From: Paenibacillus glacialis
Lineage (GTDB): Bacteria; Bacillota; Bacilli; Paenibacillales; Paenibacillaceae
Assembly: GCF_001637205.1 (NCBI RefSeq)
Contig: NZ_LVJH01000058.1
Location: 179,332 to 243,331 of the forward strand
Direction: 5' to 3'
Length of the DNA stretch: 64,000 nucleotides
A program made the position numbers and the translations under genes. Shown one piece after another: positions 25,157 to 33,697 of this stretch (within the stretch, counting starts at the first letter, position 1; each line of letters opens with the position of its first letter). The notes below the pieces were generated by a model. It worked only from the letters and a program-made list of their open reading frames with translations. It ran no database searches and was not told the DNA's origin.

Positions 25157-26038
25157 TCACGCAAAAATTCGCATATGCTGTTTCAGCATCTGGAAGGTTC
25201 CTGGTAAGCTACCACCTAACTCGCCGTCGAGATTCAACAGCACTTCACCAGGTGAAGTGACTTCCATATAATCCGTTTGGAAATGGATTACATTCTTGTC
25301 GTTCAGATGTTCTCCACGGAGTGCCATCCTAACAACACGAACGAATTCAGGCAGATTACAGTTCTTAAGGGCAATCACATCAAATAGACCGTCATCAATG
25401 CGAGCGTCTGGTGCCAGCTTCTCGAAGCCACCTACAGAATTCGTATTCGCAATGAGGAACAACATGAATTCATCGTGAAGATCCTTTTGCCCATTTGCTT
25501 TAATGAAGAGTTCTTGTGGAGATAAGCTAACCATCTTCTCAATACCTTTGAGGTAGTAGGCAAGTTGTCCAATTAATGTCTTCAGCTTGCTTGGAACATC
25601 ATACGTTAATTCTGTAAGTGTTCCACCACCTGCAATATTAATAAAGTACCGATCATTTGCTTTCCCTACATCAATAGGGCGTGTCTCTTGTCTAATGATC
25701 AGATCACAATAGTCTTCCCAATTCTTCGGAATCCCAAGCCCCCGAGCGAAATCATTCGTTGTTCCAAGTGGAAATAAACCTAACGGTGGAAGATCCTCTT
25801 TCCCCGCCATACCATTAACCACTTCATATAACGTACCATCACCACCCGCGGCAATGATGAGATCATACCCACGTTCTACCGCTTCCGCAGCTTCACGAGT
25901 AGCATCACCTTCTCCTGTAGTGGCATGTACCGAAGTTTCAATACCACCTTTATCAAGACGTTGTAATATATCAGCAAGCCTTCTTTTCATTTCCTCACGA
26001 CCGGAGGTAGGATTATATATTAATCTTGCTCTCTTCAT
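25157..26038 (-). CDS. dagK: Diacylglycerol/lipid kinase (DagK, YegS family)
   Basis: 293 aa from ATG at 26038, which has GGTGGCGG upstream and lies 20 bp after cbiX. The longer frame would overlap cbiX and start without a ribosome site. DAGK catalytic motifs are ARLIYNPTSGREE, IIAAGGDGTLYEVVNGMAG (the GGDGT nucleotide site) and LGLFPLGTTNDFARGLGIP. The length matches B. subtilis DgkB/DagK. It phosphorylates diacylglycerol, which is released by lipoteichoic acid synthesis, and returns it to phospholipid synthesis. Confidence 0.93.
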   Translation of the reverse strand: MKRARLIYNPTSGREEMKRRLADILQRLDKGGIETSVHATTGEGDATREAAEAVERGYDLIIAAGGDGTLYEVVNGMAGKEDLPPLGLFPLGTTNDFARGLGIPKNWEDYCDLIIRQETRPIDVGKANDRYFINIAGGGTLTELTYDVPSKLKTLIGQLAYYLKGIEKMVSLSPQELFIKANGQKDLHDEFMLFLIANTNSVGGFEKLAPDARIDDGLFDVIALKNCNLPEFVRVVRMALRGEHLNDKNVIHFQTDYMEVTSPGEVLLNLDGELGGSLPGTFQMLKQHMRIFA

Positions 26039-26058
26039 ACGAGAACCGCCACCTGTTA

Positions 26059-26829
26059 TCAAAATATGAACCTTTGCAACATAACATGAACCTGCTTGCC
26101 AATCCACTGAGAAATCAGAGGATGCGGTAACAGTGCCTGACCTGAATAGCGATACGTTAGTCCCTTAAGCCGTTCTGGAATAACGTTCCGAGTGAAATAT
26201 CCCTCACTCAGAAATAGAGGTGCCACGATAACTTGATAACCAAATTCTCTTTGCCAATACTCTGTTCGTTCTTGCACTGAATTTGGATTCAGAAGTGCAT
26301 AATCTACAGCATTCACTCCACTAATAGCCTGAACTTTAAGCGCAAGAGACGATATTCCCTTCTCCCAACGCTCTCGAAATCCTTCGTATATACTTCCATG
26401 CCCTACAAGTAGGATTACTTCTCGCTCAACATCTACACATAGACCACGTATTTTATCCCACACCATCTGCGCAACATTATCATCGTCATCCATAGGCACT
26501 CCATAATGTATATTAGATTGAATGTGATAAGGTGCAAGTTCTGTTTCACAATCTGCATTCTCTTTCACACCCAGTGCATAAGCAATTTCATCTACATGGG
26601 TACTACCTGAAGATACAAATAGCGGAATGACGATAATATCTGTTACTCCTTGTTCTTCTAGGAGATAAATGCCGTCCTGAATCAGTCTTCCCTCTACAAT
26701 TTCTAAGAACGAAACCGCCACAGGAATAAGATCCTGTAGCGGCAACTGATTCACAGCTTCATCCACCAGCTCAACCCACATAGGCTCTCTAGAGCCATGG
26801 CTGATGATTAATACGCCCGGTCTACGCAT
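26059..26829 (-). CDS. CbiX-type sirohydrochlorin cobalto/ferrochelatase, two-domain
   Basis: 256 aa. Two tandem CbiX half-domains are visible. The first starts GVLIISHGSREPMWVELVDE, with the metal-binding His in SHGSRE. The second starts near VILLVGHGSIYEGFRERWEK, with a matching His, and ends with VIVAPLFLSEGYFTRNVIPE. Such proteins insert Co or Fe into sirohydrochlorin. No other cobalamin or siroheme gene is close, so the metal cannot be decided. It starts one base after yerC ends and is followed by dagK, which suggests an operon of mixed functions. Confidence 0.88.
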   Translation of the reverse strand: MRRPGVLIISHGSREPMWVELVDEAVNQLPLQDLIPVAVSFLEIVEGRLIQDGIYLLEEQGVTDIIVIPLFVSSGSTHVDEIAYALGVKENADCETELAPYHIQSNIHYGVPMDDDDNVAQMVWDKIRGLCVDVEREVILLVGHGSIYEGFRERWEKGISSLALKVQAISGVNAVDYALLNPNSVQERTEYWQREFGYQVIVAPLFLSEGYFTRNVIPERLKGLTYRYSGQALLPHPLISQWIGKQVHVMLQRFIF

Positions 26830-26830
26830 G

Positions 26831-27124
26831 TTAGCGCCCTAAGCGTTCTAAAGACATCTTATACCCATCATTACCATAATTCAAACAACGCTTCACTCGC
26901 GAGATTGTAGCTGTACTCGCACCTGTCTCTGCTTCTATCTGGTTATATGTGGACCCTTTTCCTAACATACGTGCTACTTCCAGACGCTGAGAGAGTGATT
27001 GTATTTCATTTACTGTGCATAGGTCATCGAAGAATACGTAACATTCCTCTACATTCTTAAGCGTCAATACCGCTTCAAATAATTGATCTACACTCTTATC
27101 ATTTAACTTCTTTAGTTGCACCAC
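26831..27124 (-). CDS. YerC/YecD family (TrpR-related) DNA-binding protein
   Basis: 97 aa. The segment VDQLFEAVLTLKNVEECYVF, then FFDDLCTVNEIQSLSQRLEV, with the helix-turn-helix ETGASTATISRVKRCLNYGN, is the signature of the YerC group, which has a TrpR-like fold. Tandem GTG codons follow an AGAGGATGATTA ribosome region, and either could be the start. It is the first gene of the cbiX-dagK cluster. The target genes are not known. Confidence 0.9.
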   Translation of the reverse strand: MVQLKKLNDKSVDQLFEAVLTLKNVEECYVFFDDLCTVNEIQSLSQRLEVARMLGKGSTYNQIEAETGASTATISRVKRCLNYGNDGYKMSLERLGR

Positions 27125-27419
27125 TAATCATCCTCTACTATTACTATGTAACCTCATTGTACTGTAGTCGACACAATCATTTCAAGCATTAACGGTTTCC
27201 CGCAGTAGAGAAGCGAATCACGAAAGCAATCATTCGAACCTTTTTAATAGGATTAGACTTCATCACACCGTCATATCAATACCATTCTAGCATATTCATC
27301 ACCGCTAGGCATCCGCCCTTTTCCGCTCCTATCCCGATTCACGAGGGCATTCGTCCATACTTTATGTTCGCCTACCACATACAGTGTTGTATACCAATCT
27401 GAAAAGGAAAGTGATAATC

Positions 27420-27992
27420 ATGGCTGAGCATTACCATCGTAGTTCTCCGAGCAACCAGCGTTCACTCGGTCCTTTCTCTTCGTCTTCATATCATAATCCA
27501 TACCCAGGAATTGATTCTTTGGGAGCTATCCCTCAGCTTGAATCATCTGCCATGTCTCCATTTCAAGGCGGTGGCTTGAATGGATTCGGTGCAAGTGATG
27601 TGGTTGATTCTGCAGCTGCGACAACGACAGTATTGCCCGCTGTTGCGACAGCAGCCAAATCAGGATTCTCTCTAGCAAACATAGGTGAGCTCAAAGGCGT
27701 AATCGACAGAATGGGAGGCATAGATGGGATCGTAAGCTCAATGGGGAAATTCCAGAAAGTTATGAGTGGTGTTCAACAAATGGCACCGCTGATAAAGCTA
27801 ATGATGGGCTCTTTTGGCAAAGGTAAGACGAAGGGAACTCCCGAAGATGATGATCCAATTTATTATACTCCTCGTAAACGTCGACGTAAGAAAACATCAT
27901 CACTCAAGCGTAAACCGATTCCACAACGTAAGACTACCAAATCTACCAGATCTACCAAACAACGTTCCTCTGGTAAGAAACCTCAAAAATAA
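27420..27992 (+). CDS. Low-complexity protein with a basic tail (VrrA/YqfQ-like layout)
   Basis: 190 aa from ATG at 27420, with AAAGGAAAG ~8 nt upstream. The N-terminal half is rich in Ser, Pro, His and Gly. The middle has a repeated apolar-amphipathic stretch (ELKGVIDRMGGIDGIVSSMG, then KFQKVMSGVQQMAPLIKLMM). The last ~50 residues are Lys/Arg/Thr-rich (TPRKRRRKKTSSLKRKP onward). This matches the layout of VrrA/YqfQ-type sporulation-associated proteins but not strongly enough for a firm name. It converges on corA with a shared terminator. Confidence 0.6.
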   Translation: MAEHYHRSSPSNQRSLGPFSSSSYHNPYPGIDSLGAIPQLESSAMSPFQGGGLNGFGASDVVDSAAATTTVLPAVATAAKSGFSLANIGELKGVIDRMGGIDGIVSSMGKFQKVMSGVQQMAPLIKLMMGSFGKGKTKGTPEDDDPIYYTPRKRRRKKTSSLKRKPIPQRKTTKSTRSTKQRSSGKKPQK

Positions 27993-28034
27993 TAATTCAA
28001 ATCCCCCGAGAATAGCCCCTCGCTTGACGTAATA

Positions 28035-28066
28035 AGAGTGCTTACCCTCATGTGAGCACTTTTATT
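28035..28066. terminator. Bidirectional terminator between the VrrA-like gene and corA
   Basis: GAGTGCT pairs with AGCACTT around a loop of ~11 nt and is followed by TTTATTA on the plus strand. It lies between two converging genes. Confidence 0.7.
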
Positions 28067-28069
28067 ACT

Positions 28070-29029
28070 TTACTTGAACCAACCTCGGCGAATGAACCAC
28101 ATCACCATGCCACTGCCAAGCATGAACATCAACGCTAGCACGATACCATACCCATATTTCCAGTTAAGCTCCGGCATATGAGCGAAGTTCATTCCATAAA
28201 TACCAGCAATTAAAGTCAAAGGCATAAAGATTACTGTGATTACAGTGAGCGTCTTCATGATATTATTCATTCGATTGGAATTGAGAGAAATGTAGCTATC
28301 TCGCAAATCCGAAGTCATTTCACGGTCAGCCTCAATCATATCTGCTAGTTTCAATAAGTGGTCATAAATGTCCGAGAAATATACCTTATGCTCACCACTA
28401 TTTTGAATATGCTGGGAATTTACAATTCGATACAAGAGATCCCGCATAGGGACAATCGTCCGTCGTAACTTTAACAGTCGTCCCCGTAGATCAAACACTT
28501 GGTTCATTAATTCTTCCACAGATTCATTGCTACCTTGATTCTCAATCTCTGCTAACTCATCTTCAATGCTGTATAACGTAGGGAAATAACGGTCCACCAT
28601 CATATCAATCAGTGTATACGCACAAGCGATTGGACCACGAGCCCATACTTTACGGTCGTGAGCATGCTGGATAATCCGTGCCCATGCTTCATCAATCTCA
28701 GGCAGTTGTCGATGGTGAAAGGATACAATCATATTATGATTCAGGAATAAATCCACTTCTTCCGCCTGTAGCGTATCAGGGTTAAGGGCGTGAAGTACTA
28801 GAAATTGTGTATCGTCGTAGAAGTCCAATTTGGGCCGTTGCAATACAAACATACAATCCTCAACAGCCAGCGGATGAAAATGAAAGTATGTATTTAGTAA
28901 ATCTGCTTCTTCTGCTGTTGGTGAACTGAGATCCGTCCAAATCCAAGCGTAATCTTCTATCTGAATCTCTTCCAATGGAATACCGACCTTCACCTCATGC
29001 GAGTGGGTAATCGCAAGTGTCCTAATCAT
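28070..29029 (-). CDS. corA: CorA-family magnesium/cobalt transporter
   Basis: 319 aa. The C-terminus has two transmembrane helices with the universal GMN motif (IYGMNFAHMPELNWKYGYG) after the first, and the final helix ends in WFIRRGWFK. The soluble N-terminal funnel contains WTDLSSPTAEEADLL and FHFHPLAVEDCM, as in CorA. The ATG at 29029 has GAGAGGAAG nearby. It lies downstream of, but after the terminator of, the phosphate genes, so it is probably transcribed alone. No magnesium riboswitch is visible in the ~60 bp upstream. Confidence 0.95.
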   Translation of the reverse strand: MIRTLAITHSHEVKVGIPLEEIQIEDYAWIWTDLSSPTAEEADLLNTYFHFHPLAVEDCMFVLQRPKLDFYDDTQFLVLHALNPDTLQAEEVDLFLNHNMIVSFHHRQLPEIDEAWARIIQHAHDRKVWARGPIACAYTLIDMMVDRYFPTLYSIEDELAEIENQGSNESVEELMNQVFDLRGRLLKLRRTIVPMRDLLYRIVNSQHIQNSGEHKVYFSDIYDHLLKLADMIEADREMTSDLRDSYISLNSNRMNNIMKTLTVITVIFMPLTLIAGIYGMNFAHMPELNWKYGYGIVLALMFMLGSGMVMWFIRRGWFK

Positions 29030-29071
29030 AGATATGACTACTTCCTCTCTAATCCAATAATCTTATACAAA

Positions 29072-29098
29072 AAAAAGCCAACCTTCGGTGATTGGCCA
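29072..29098 (-). terminator. Terminator of the pit operon
   Basis: On the minus strand GGCCAATCACCGAAGGTTGGC forms a hairpin and is followed by eight T, 47 bp after the stop at 29145. Confidence 0.75.
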
Positions 29099-29144
29099 CT
29101 TCTATCCCAGTATGTCTATTTAGTCTATCTACTTGCATTGTGTT

Positions 29145-30134
29145 CTAGAATAAGATTTTAAAGATCAATCCTGCTAGCAATCCCGAAATTGGAATTGTAA
29201 TAAACCATGTAATAATGATTCGTCCTGCGACTGACCATTTCACTTCAGATACTCGCTTAGCACTACCCACACCTAAGAGCGCTGATGTAATTGCATGTGT
29301 TGTGCTTACAGGCATATGAAGAATGGTCGCTGAAAATATAACCGAAGCTCCAGCCATATCTGCTGCGAAACCATTAATAGGTTCGATTTTGAAAATTTTA
29401 GTTCCCATCGTTTTGATGATTTTATATCCACCTATGGAAGTACCAAGTGCCATTGCTGTAGCGGCAGATAATTTAACCCATAGTGGAACATCTAGTGTAT
29501 CCTGAAACTCTGACGTTACAAGAGCAAATGTAATAATACCCATTGCTTTCTGCGCATCATTCGTACCATGTGTGAAGGCCTGAATTGCTGCTGTGAGAAT
29601 CTGCATCGTGCGAAACCCTTTATTTACGTTATGAGGACTTCTTTTTGCAAAAATCCATTTCAAAACAGTCATAATAATATAACCAATCGCGAATGCAATT
29701 AATGGTGAGAAGATTAGCACTTTAAGAATACTAATAAATCCTTCCCATTTCACGTAACCCGCTCCAGCTCCTACAAATACTGCCCCAGTTAATGCACCAA
29801 TTAAGGCATGTGATGAGGAAGAAGGAATACCGAACCACCAAGTAACCAGATTCCAAATAATAGCAGCGAGTAGTGCCGCAATGACAACCTGAATCCCATT
29901 GTCGAGCGCTGCTGGATCCGCAACACTACCCCCAATGGTCTTGGCTACCCCCGTAAATGTGATAGCTCCAAGGAAATTCATAGCCGCTGCCATCAAAATA
30001 GCTACTCTCGGCTTCAAGGCACGGGTAGAGACTGAAGTTGCAATGGCATTAGCTGTATCATGGAATCCATTTATAAAGTCAAAAGCTAGAGCAAGAAAGA
30101 TGACGATACCTAAAACGAATATTGACGTTTCCAT
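29145..30134 (-). CDS. pit: Low-affinity inorganic phosphate transporter (PiT family)
   Basis: 329 aa, about ten membrane segments. The duplicated PiT signature is present: FDFINGFHDTANAIATSVST near the N-terminus and AIQAFTHGTNDAQKAMGIIT in the middle. Typical elements such as PSSSSHALIGALTGAV and PVSTTHAITSALLGVGSAKR also occur. It imports metal-phosphate with protons. A short form of ~330 aa is usual in Bacilli. It starts 13 bp after the DUF47 gene, forming the well-known DUF47-pit pair. AAGGGG precedes the ATG. Confidence 0.95.
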   Translation of the reverse strand: METSIFVLGIVIFLALAFDFINGFHDTANAIATSVSTRALKPRVAILMAAAMNFLGAITFTGVAKTIGGSVADPAALDNGIQVVIAALLAAIIWNLVTWWFGIPSSSSHALIGALTGAVFVGAGAGYVKWEGFISILKVLIFSPLIAFAIGYIIMTVLKWIFAKRSPHNVNKGFRTMQILTAAIQAFTHGTNDAQKAMGIITFALVTSEFQDTLDVPLWVKLSAATAMALGTSIGGYKIIKTMGTKIFKIEPINGFAADMAGASVIFSATILHMPVSTTHAITSALLGVGSAKRVSEVKWSVAGRIIITWFITIPISGLLAGLIFKILF

Positions 30135-30147
30135 GTTTGTAAACCCC

Positions 30148-30765
30148 TTAAGAATTACTCATAATAATCGATTCCAGCATGTTAGCCACATCTTCACATG
30201 TGTCCGTAGTTTGTTCTAGACGTTCATAAATTTCCTTTTTCTTAATCAATTCGATAGGATCGCTAATAGTTGCGAATAAGTTCTTAATACAAATACGCAG
30301 CAAATCATCACCTTGGTTCTCCAGATCATTCAAACGAATCGTATATTCGCGAATAGCCAGAAGCTTCTTCTGAGACAGCAAATGAATGGCTTTCTGAATC
30401 ACATAAGCTGATTGACGCAAAATTTCTGCAAACTGAACGATATATTCGTCAGGTTCATGCAAATCGTACATATAGAAACGGGAAGTCGTAGCCTCCAAAC
30501 CATCCATAACATCATCTAAACTAGACGTTAATGCCAAGATGTCATCACGATCAATAGGAGTAATAAAAGTTTTGTTGAGTTCCTTAATAATGGTGTGCGT
30601 GAATTCATCACACTGAGACTCATATTTTTTCATTTCACCTGCAAATTGACTTACATCTTCATACTTGGACACGTTCTGTGCAAAATAATCAGCAGCCTGT
30701 ACGATTGTATCTGCCATATTCTCCATCGTTTCGAAAAAGATGTCCTTCTTCTTCTTAAATACCAT
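30148..30765 (-). CDS. DUF47 (PhoU-like) protein paired with the phosphate transporter
   Basis: 205 aa, all-helical. MVFKKKKDIFFETMENMADT, the CDEFTHTIIKELNKTFITPI segment followed by DRDDILALTSSLDDVMDGLE, and a C-terminal TTDTCEDVANMLESIIM match DUF47 (YkaA/PitR-like) proteins, which bind and regulate Pit transporters. GAGGAG precedes the ATG. It is the first gene of the operon with pit, separated by 13 bp. Confidence 0.93.
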   Translation of the reverse strand: MVFKKKKDIFFETMENMADTIVQAADYFAQNVSKYEDVSQFAGEMKKYESQCDEFTHTIIKELNKTFITPIDRDDILALTSSLDDVMDGLEATTSRFYMYDLHEPDEYIVQFAEILRQSAYVIQKAIHLLSQKKLLAIREYTIRLNDLENQGDDLLRICIKNLFATISDPIELIKKKEIYERLEQTTDTCEDVANMLESIIMSNS

Positions 30766-30972
30766 TTGATTACTCCTCTGCTCAAATATGCCTTCGGTTG
30801 TTTATCCACCTACTAGATAACCCTAGCTATCTTACCATAACCCATAACCCCTTTGTAAAGGCGCTATCTATCTTTTCTTACAACGTTAGCTATCTGTACT
30901 TATATTTTCATATATTTTCTAATTTTTTTGCATATATATCCATAATATTAAATCAATATATTCCTTTACATC

Positions 30973-32049
30973 CTAATTTTGCTTCTCGTTCGACACCTTA
31001 ACATGACTTTCAAAACTTGGGTCATTAGGTACGATGTTTATATATGTAGTACCCGGAACTAATGGAATCTCCTTATCATCCTTCACAAATCGAATTACAT
31101 CATCTTTAGAATGAATCCAATTCCCTCTAATTAGCTTTCCATGCTGAAATATTAACGCTTCACCGCCTAGATTAACATCGACTGATATACGCCCTACATC
31201 ATCAAGTACCTTATGATCCGCGCCCATTACAATCACGTTTGCAGCTTCTAGTTGCATATTGTTCGTCAGGTCCACATGCGGCTTGTTATTGATGGAACGT
31301 TTATATACTTTCTTCGAATCATCATAATCATAAGAAACGATATAATTTTGAAGTAGAAAAGTGATGTCCACTTTACTAGCATGCTCACCTGCGATGATTT
31401 CATTCTCTGAACGGAAAGGATACGTAGGTATAGCTACTTCCTGTTTATACTTTAATTTATTTGCTGCCTCACGAAGTTTGTCCGTATCAGAGTACAAATT
31501 ATGCGGAGCCTTTCGACTCTTATCCCTCCAGAAAAAAGCACCTGCCTTACCGATCTCATCAAGATCTTCCTTCTTCTGCTTCTGTATGATGGAATACGCT
31601 TCGGGGCTTCCACCTGCATGTACCAGTAGACCATGATAAAGATCACCAATTTCGATGAGATAAGGCCTGATACTTCGTATCGGTCCAATCGTTATCGCAT
31701 CACTATGGCTTTGATAAATAGCGACAAGACGCGTAATCCCTCCCTCAGCCAACACTTCATAGACCATATCCGCTTTACTCAATCCCGATTGAGGCCTTGC
31801 GGCTGGAGCATTGTTAACCATTACGGCTAATGGACGCACGTTAGTTGGTGATTCTATCCGTAAACCGGTGAGTGGAGCTATATACTGAGATACGGGGATA
31901 ACCGGGTCGGTAGGGGGCGTGTCTTCTACAACTAAGGGCGTTGGTTCTGAAGGTGGTGCAGTCTCTTCATTCGCATTGGCACAGGAAGAAAGAATAAATG
32001 CCATTAATAATAGCATACTAAGTATGCGCGGTAACTTCGTTCGATTCAT
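30973..32049 (-). CDS. yerB: DUF3048 lipoprotein (YerB-like)
   Basis: 358 aa. A lipoprotein signal peptide with the lipobox LSSC is followed by a Pro/Glu/Thr linker. The conserved DUF3048 N-terminal domain contains LTGLRIESPTNVRPLAVMVN, RPQSGLSKADMVYEVLAEGG, then ITRLVAIYQS and IGPIRSIRPYLIEI. The C-terminal domain contains VIVMGADHKV and GTTYINIVPNDPSF. These are typical of YerB, an extracytoplasmic lipoprotein of unknown function. AAGGAGGAG precedes the ATG. Confidence 0.9.
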   Translation of the reverse strand: MNRTKLPRILSMLLLMAFILSSCANANEETAPPSEPTPLVVEDTPPTDPVIPVSQYIAPLTGLRIESPTNVRPLAVMVNNAPAARPQSGLSKADMVYEVLAEGGITRLVAIYQSHSDAITIGPIRSIRPYLIEIGDLYHGLLVHAGGSPEAYSIIQKQKKEDLDEIGKAGAFFWRDKSRKAPHNLYSDTDKLREAANKLKYKQEVAIPTYPFRSENEIIAGEHASKVDITFLLQNYIVSYDYDDSKKVYKRSINNKPHVDLTNNMQLEAANVIVMGADHKVLDDVGRISVDVNLGGEALIFQHGKLIRGNWIHSKDDVIRFVKDDKEIPLVPGTTYINIVPNDPSFESHVKVSNEKQN

Positions 32050-32185
32050 AGATGAATGCTCCTCCTTAATTAATGACTAAAAACGTTTCTTCCATTTAAT
32101 CACAAAAGTAGCTTTTTGTCAGTCTTCATCGTTCTATGCCGAATATGTCGATTGAATTTGATTATCTTAATATATATTTTAAATT

Positions 32186-32228
32186 TGTGATATTAATCAC
32201 ACCGCATGTGAAATGTTTCACATATAAT
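32186..32228 (+). promoter_or_regulatory. Promoter with tandem Fnr/Rex-type boxes before the first DoxX gene
   Basis: TGTGA-TATTAA-TCACA (32186-32201) is a perfect Fnr-type site. TGTGA-AATGTT-TCACA (32207-32222) fits Fnr and also the Rex consensus TTGTGAAATnnTTCACAA. The centres are 21 bp apart. A TATAAT box follows at 32223-32228. With transcription starting ~7 nt later, the first box is centred near -41.5, and the second lies in the -35/-10 spacer. Confidence 0.75.
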
Positions 32229-32316
32229 AAGGATATCAAAGATGATTATCTTTCAGCAGACAGCAGACAAACATAATCATCAATCACAACCAGATACACA
32301 GAGGAGAGAATTTATT

Positions 32317-32805
32317 ATGATTAATCATTGGCTAAGAGAGAATAAAGTTGCAGCTTGGATCCTTACCTTCATCCGATTATATGTAGGATATACATGGTTC
32401 ACAGCTGGGCTTCATAAATTAACGGCTGGCTTTGATGCTGGAGGATTCCTTCAAGGTGCTATAGCGAAGAGTACAGGTGACAACCCTAGCGTTCAAGGAT
32501 GGTGGGCATCATTCTTGGAACATGCCGCATTACCAGCCGTTAAGTATATCAATATACTTATCCCACTAGGAGAGACTCTGGTAGGACTAGGACTCATACT
32601 TGGAGTATGCACCACATTTGCAGCACTCATGGCCATAGTAATGAATTCCGCTTTTCTTCTATCAGGTACTGTAAGCACCAACGTTCAAATGCTATTGATG
32701 GAATGCTTCATTGTCGTTGCAGCCGCTAATGGGGGGCGCATTGGGCTAGACCGTTGGGTGATTCCTTATCTCCGGAATCTATCACGTAATTATATAAATC
32801 GGTAG
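32317..32805 (+). CDS. DoxX family membrane protein (copy 1, longer)
   Basis: 162 aa from ATG at 32317, with GAGGAG ~10 nt upstream. Four membrane segments follow the DoxX plan: WILTFIRLYVGYTWFTAGLH, then INILIPLGETLVGLGLILGV, LMAIVMNSAFLLSGTVSTNV and a C-terminal NGGRIGLDRWVIP. The family includes terminal-oxidase subunits and thiosulfate:quinone-linked proteins and other redox membrane proteins. No catalytic role can be assigned. Two Fnr/Rex boxes upstream suggest low-oxygen or high-NADH induction. A paralog lies 300 bp downstream after a terminator. Confidence 0.85.
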   Translation: MINHWLRENKVAAWILTFIRLYVGYTWFTAGLHKLTAGFDAGGFLQGAIAKSTGDNPSVQGWWASFLEHAALPAVKYINILIPLGETLVGLGLILGVCTTFAALMAIVMNSAFLLSGTVSTNVQMLLMECFIVVAAANGGRIGLDRWVIPYLRNLSRNYINR

Positions 32806-32863
32806 CATCACTACTACACTAAAACACACAAACCATAGAAACAACTAAATCCATATAAAGTAT

Positions 32864-32906
32864 AAAAAGGAGTTCTCTCTTCAGCACTGAAGAAAGAACT
32901 CCTTTT
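32864..32906 (+). terminator. Terminator after the first DoxX gene
   Basis: A long stem (AAAAGGAGTTCT... with ...AGAACTCCTTTT) pairs further inward to CTTCAG/CTGAAG and carries its own T-run. It lies ~60 bp after the stop at 32805. Confidence 0.85.
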
Positions 32907-33105
32907 GTTATGCGCCGATCATCCAACAATTCTGAAAGAGATTCGTACGGATAATATCGAAATAGGTAATTTTAATCATTTATAATAAATAATTAAAATT
33001 TGTGTAATTTTTTACATTAAAAGTGAATTATATAGTAAAGTTATTTCAGATTATCATTTTCAAGCGGCAAGCCGAAACTAAATTATGAGGAGTGAATTAT
33101 GTTTA

Positions 33106-33612
33106 ATGTTTAATCATTGGCTAAGAACTAACAAAGTAGTTGCATTGATTCTGGTCTTCGTTCGATTCTATTTGGGCTATACATGGATTACCGGTGGCAT
33201 TCGTAAATTAACCGGTGGATTTGATGCTGGAGGTTTCCTACAAGGGGCAGCAGAGAAAAGTACAGGATGGTGGGCAACATTCTTGGAAAATATCGCATTA
33301 CCAGGTGTAGGAATCTTCAACATCCTTATTCCGTTCGGGGAGACTTTGGTAGGACTAGGACTTATCCTTGGCGTATTCACCACATTTTCTGCTTTGATGG
33401 GGCTGGTTATGAATTCCGCCTTCCTGTTATCAGGTTCTTTAAGCACAAACGTTCAAATGTTATTGTTGGAATGTCTCATTATCGTTGCAGCAGCTAATGG
33501 GGGGCGTATTGGGCTGGATCGTTGGGTACTCCCTTATATTCATAATTTCCTATTCAACAAAAAAGCTAAGATATCCTCTCAGGTACCTCATTTGAATACT
33601 ACAGGGGTTTAA
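33106..33612 (+). CDS. DoxX family membrane protein (copy 2)
   Basis: 168 aa from ATG at 33106. It is a paralog of the gene at 32317: both begin (F/I)NHWLR-N-KV, share TGGFDAGGFLQGA-like and INILIP/FNILIPFGETLVGLGLILGV segments, and end NGGRIGLDRWV. Copy 2 lacks the ~8-residue insert DNPSVQG present in copy 1 and has an extra C-terminal tail. GAGGAG lies 13 nt before the chosen ATG, an unusually long spacing caused by a 7-bp tandem duplication (see findings). A degenerate Fnr-like site (TGTGT-N6-TTACA) lies at 33001-33016. Confidence 0.85.
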   Translation: MFNHWLRTNKVVALILVFVRFYLGYTWITGGIRKLTGGFDAGGFLQGAAEKSTGWWATFLENIALPGVGIFNILIPFGETLVGLGLILGVFTTFSALMGLVMNSAFLLSGSLSTNVQMLLLECLIIVAAANGGRIGLDRWVLPYIHNFLFNKKAKISSQVPHLNTTGV

Positions 33613-33644
33613 TAACTCATAACTCTACAATACTCAGAATAGAA

Positions 33645-33694
33645 CAAGGAGTTGTCCCTTTAGCAGCATGAGCTACTAAAAAGACAACTCCTTG
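33645..33694. terminator. Bidirectional terminator between the second DoxX gene and the dioxygenase gene
   Basis: CAAGGAGTTGTC pairs perfectly with GACAACTCCTTG, with an inner TAGC/GCTA stem. It lies between converging genes. Confidence 0.85.
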
Positions 33695-33697
33695 ATG

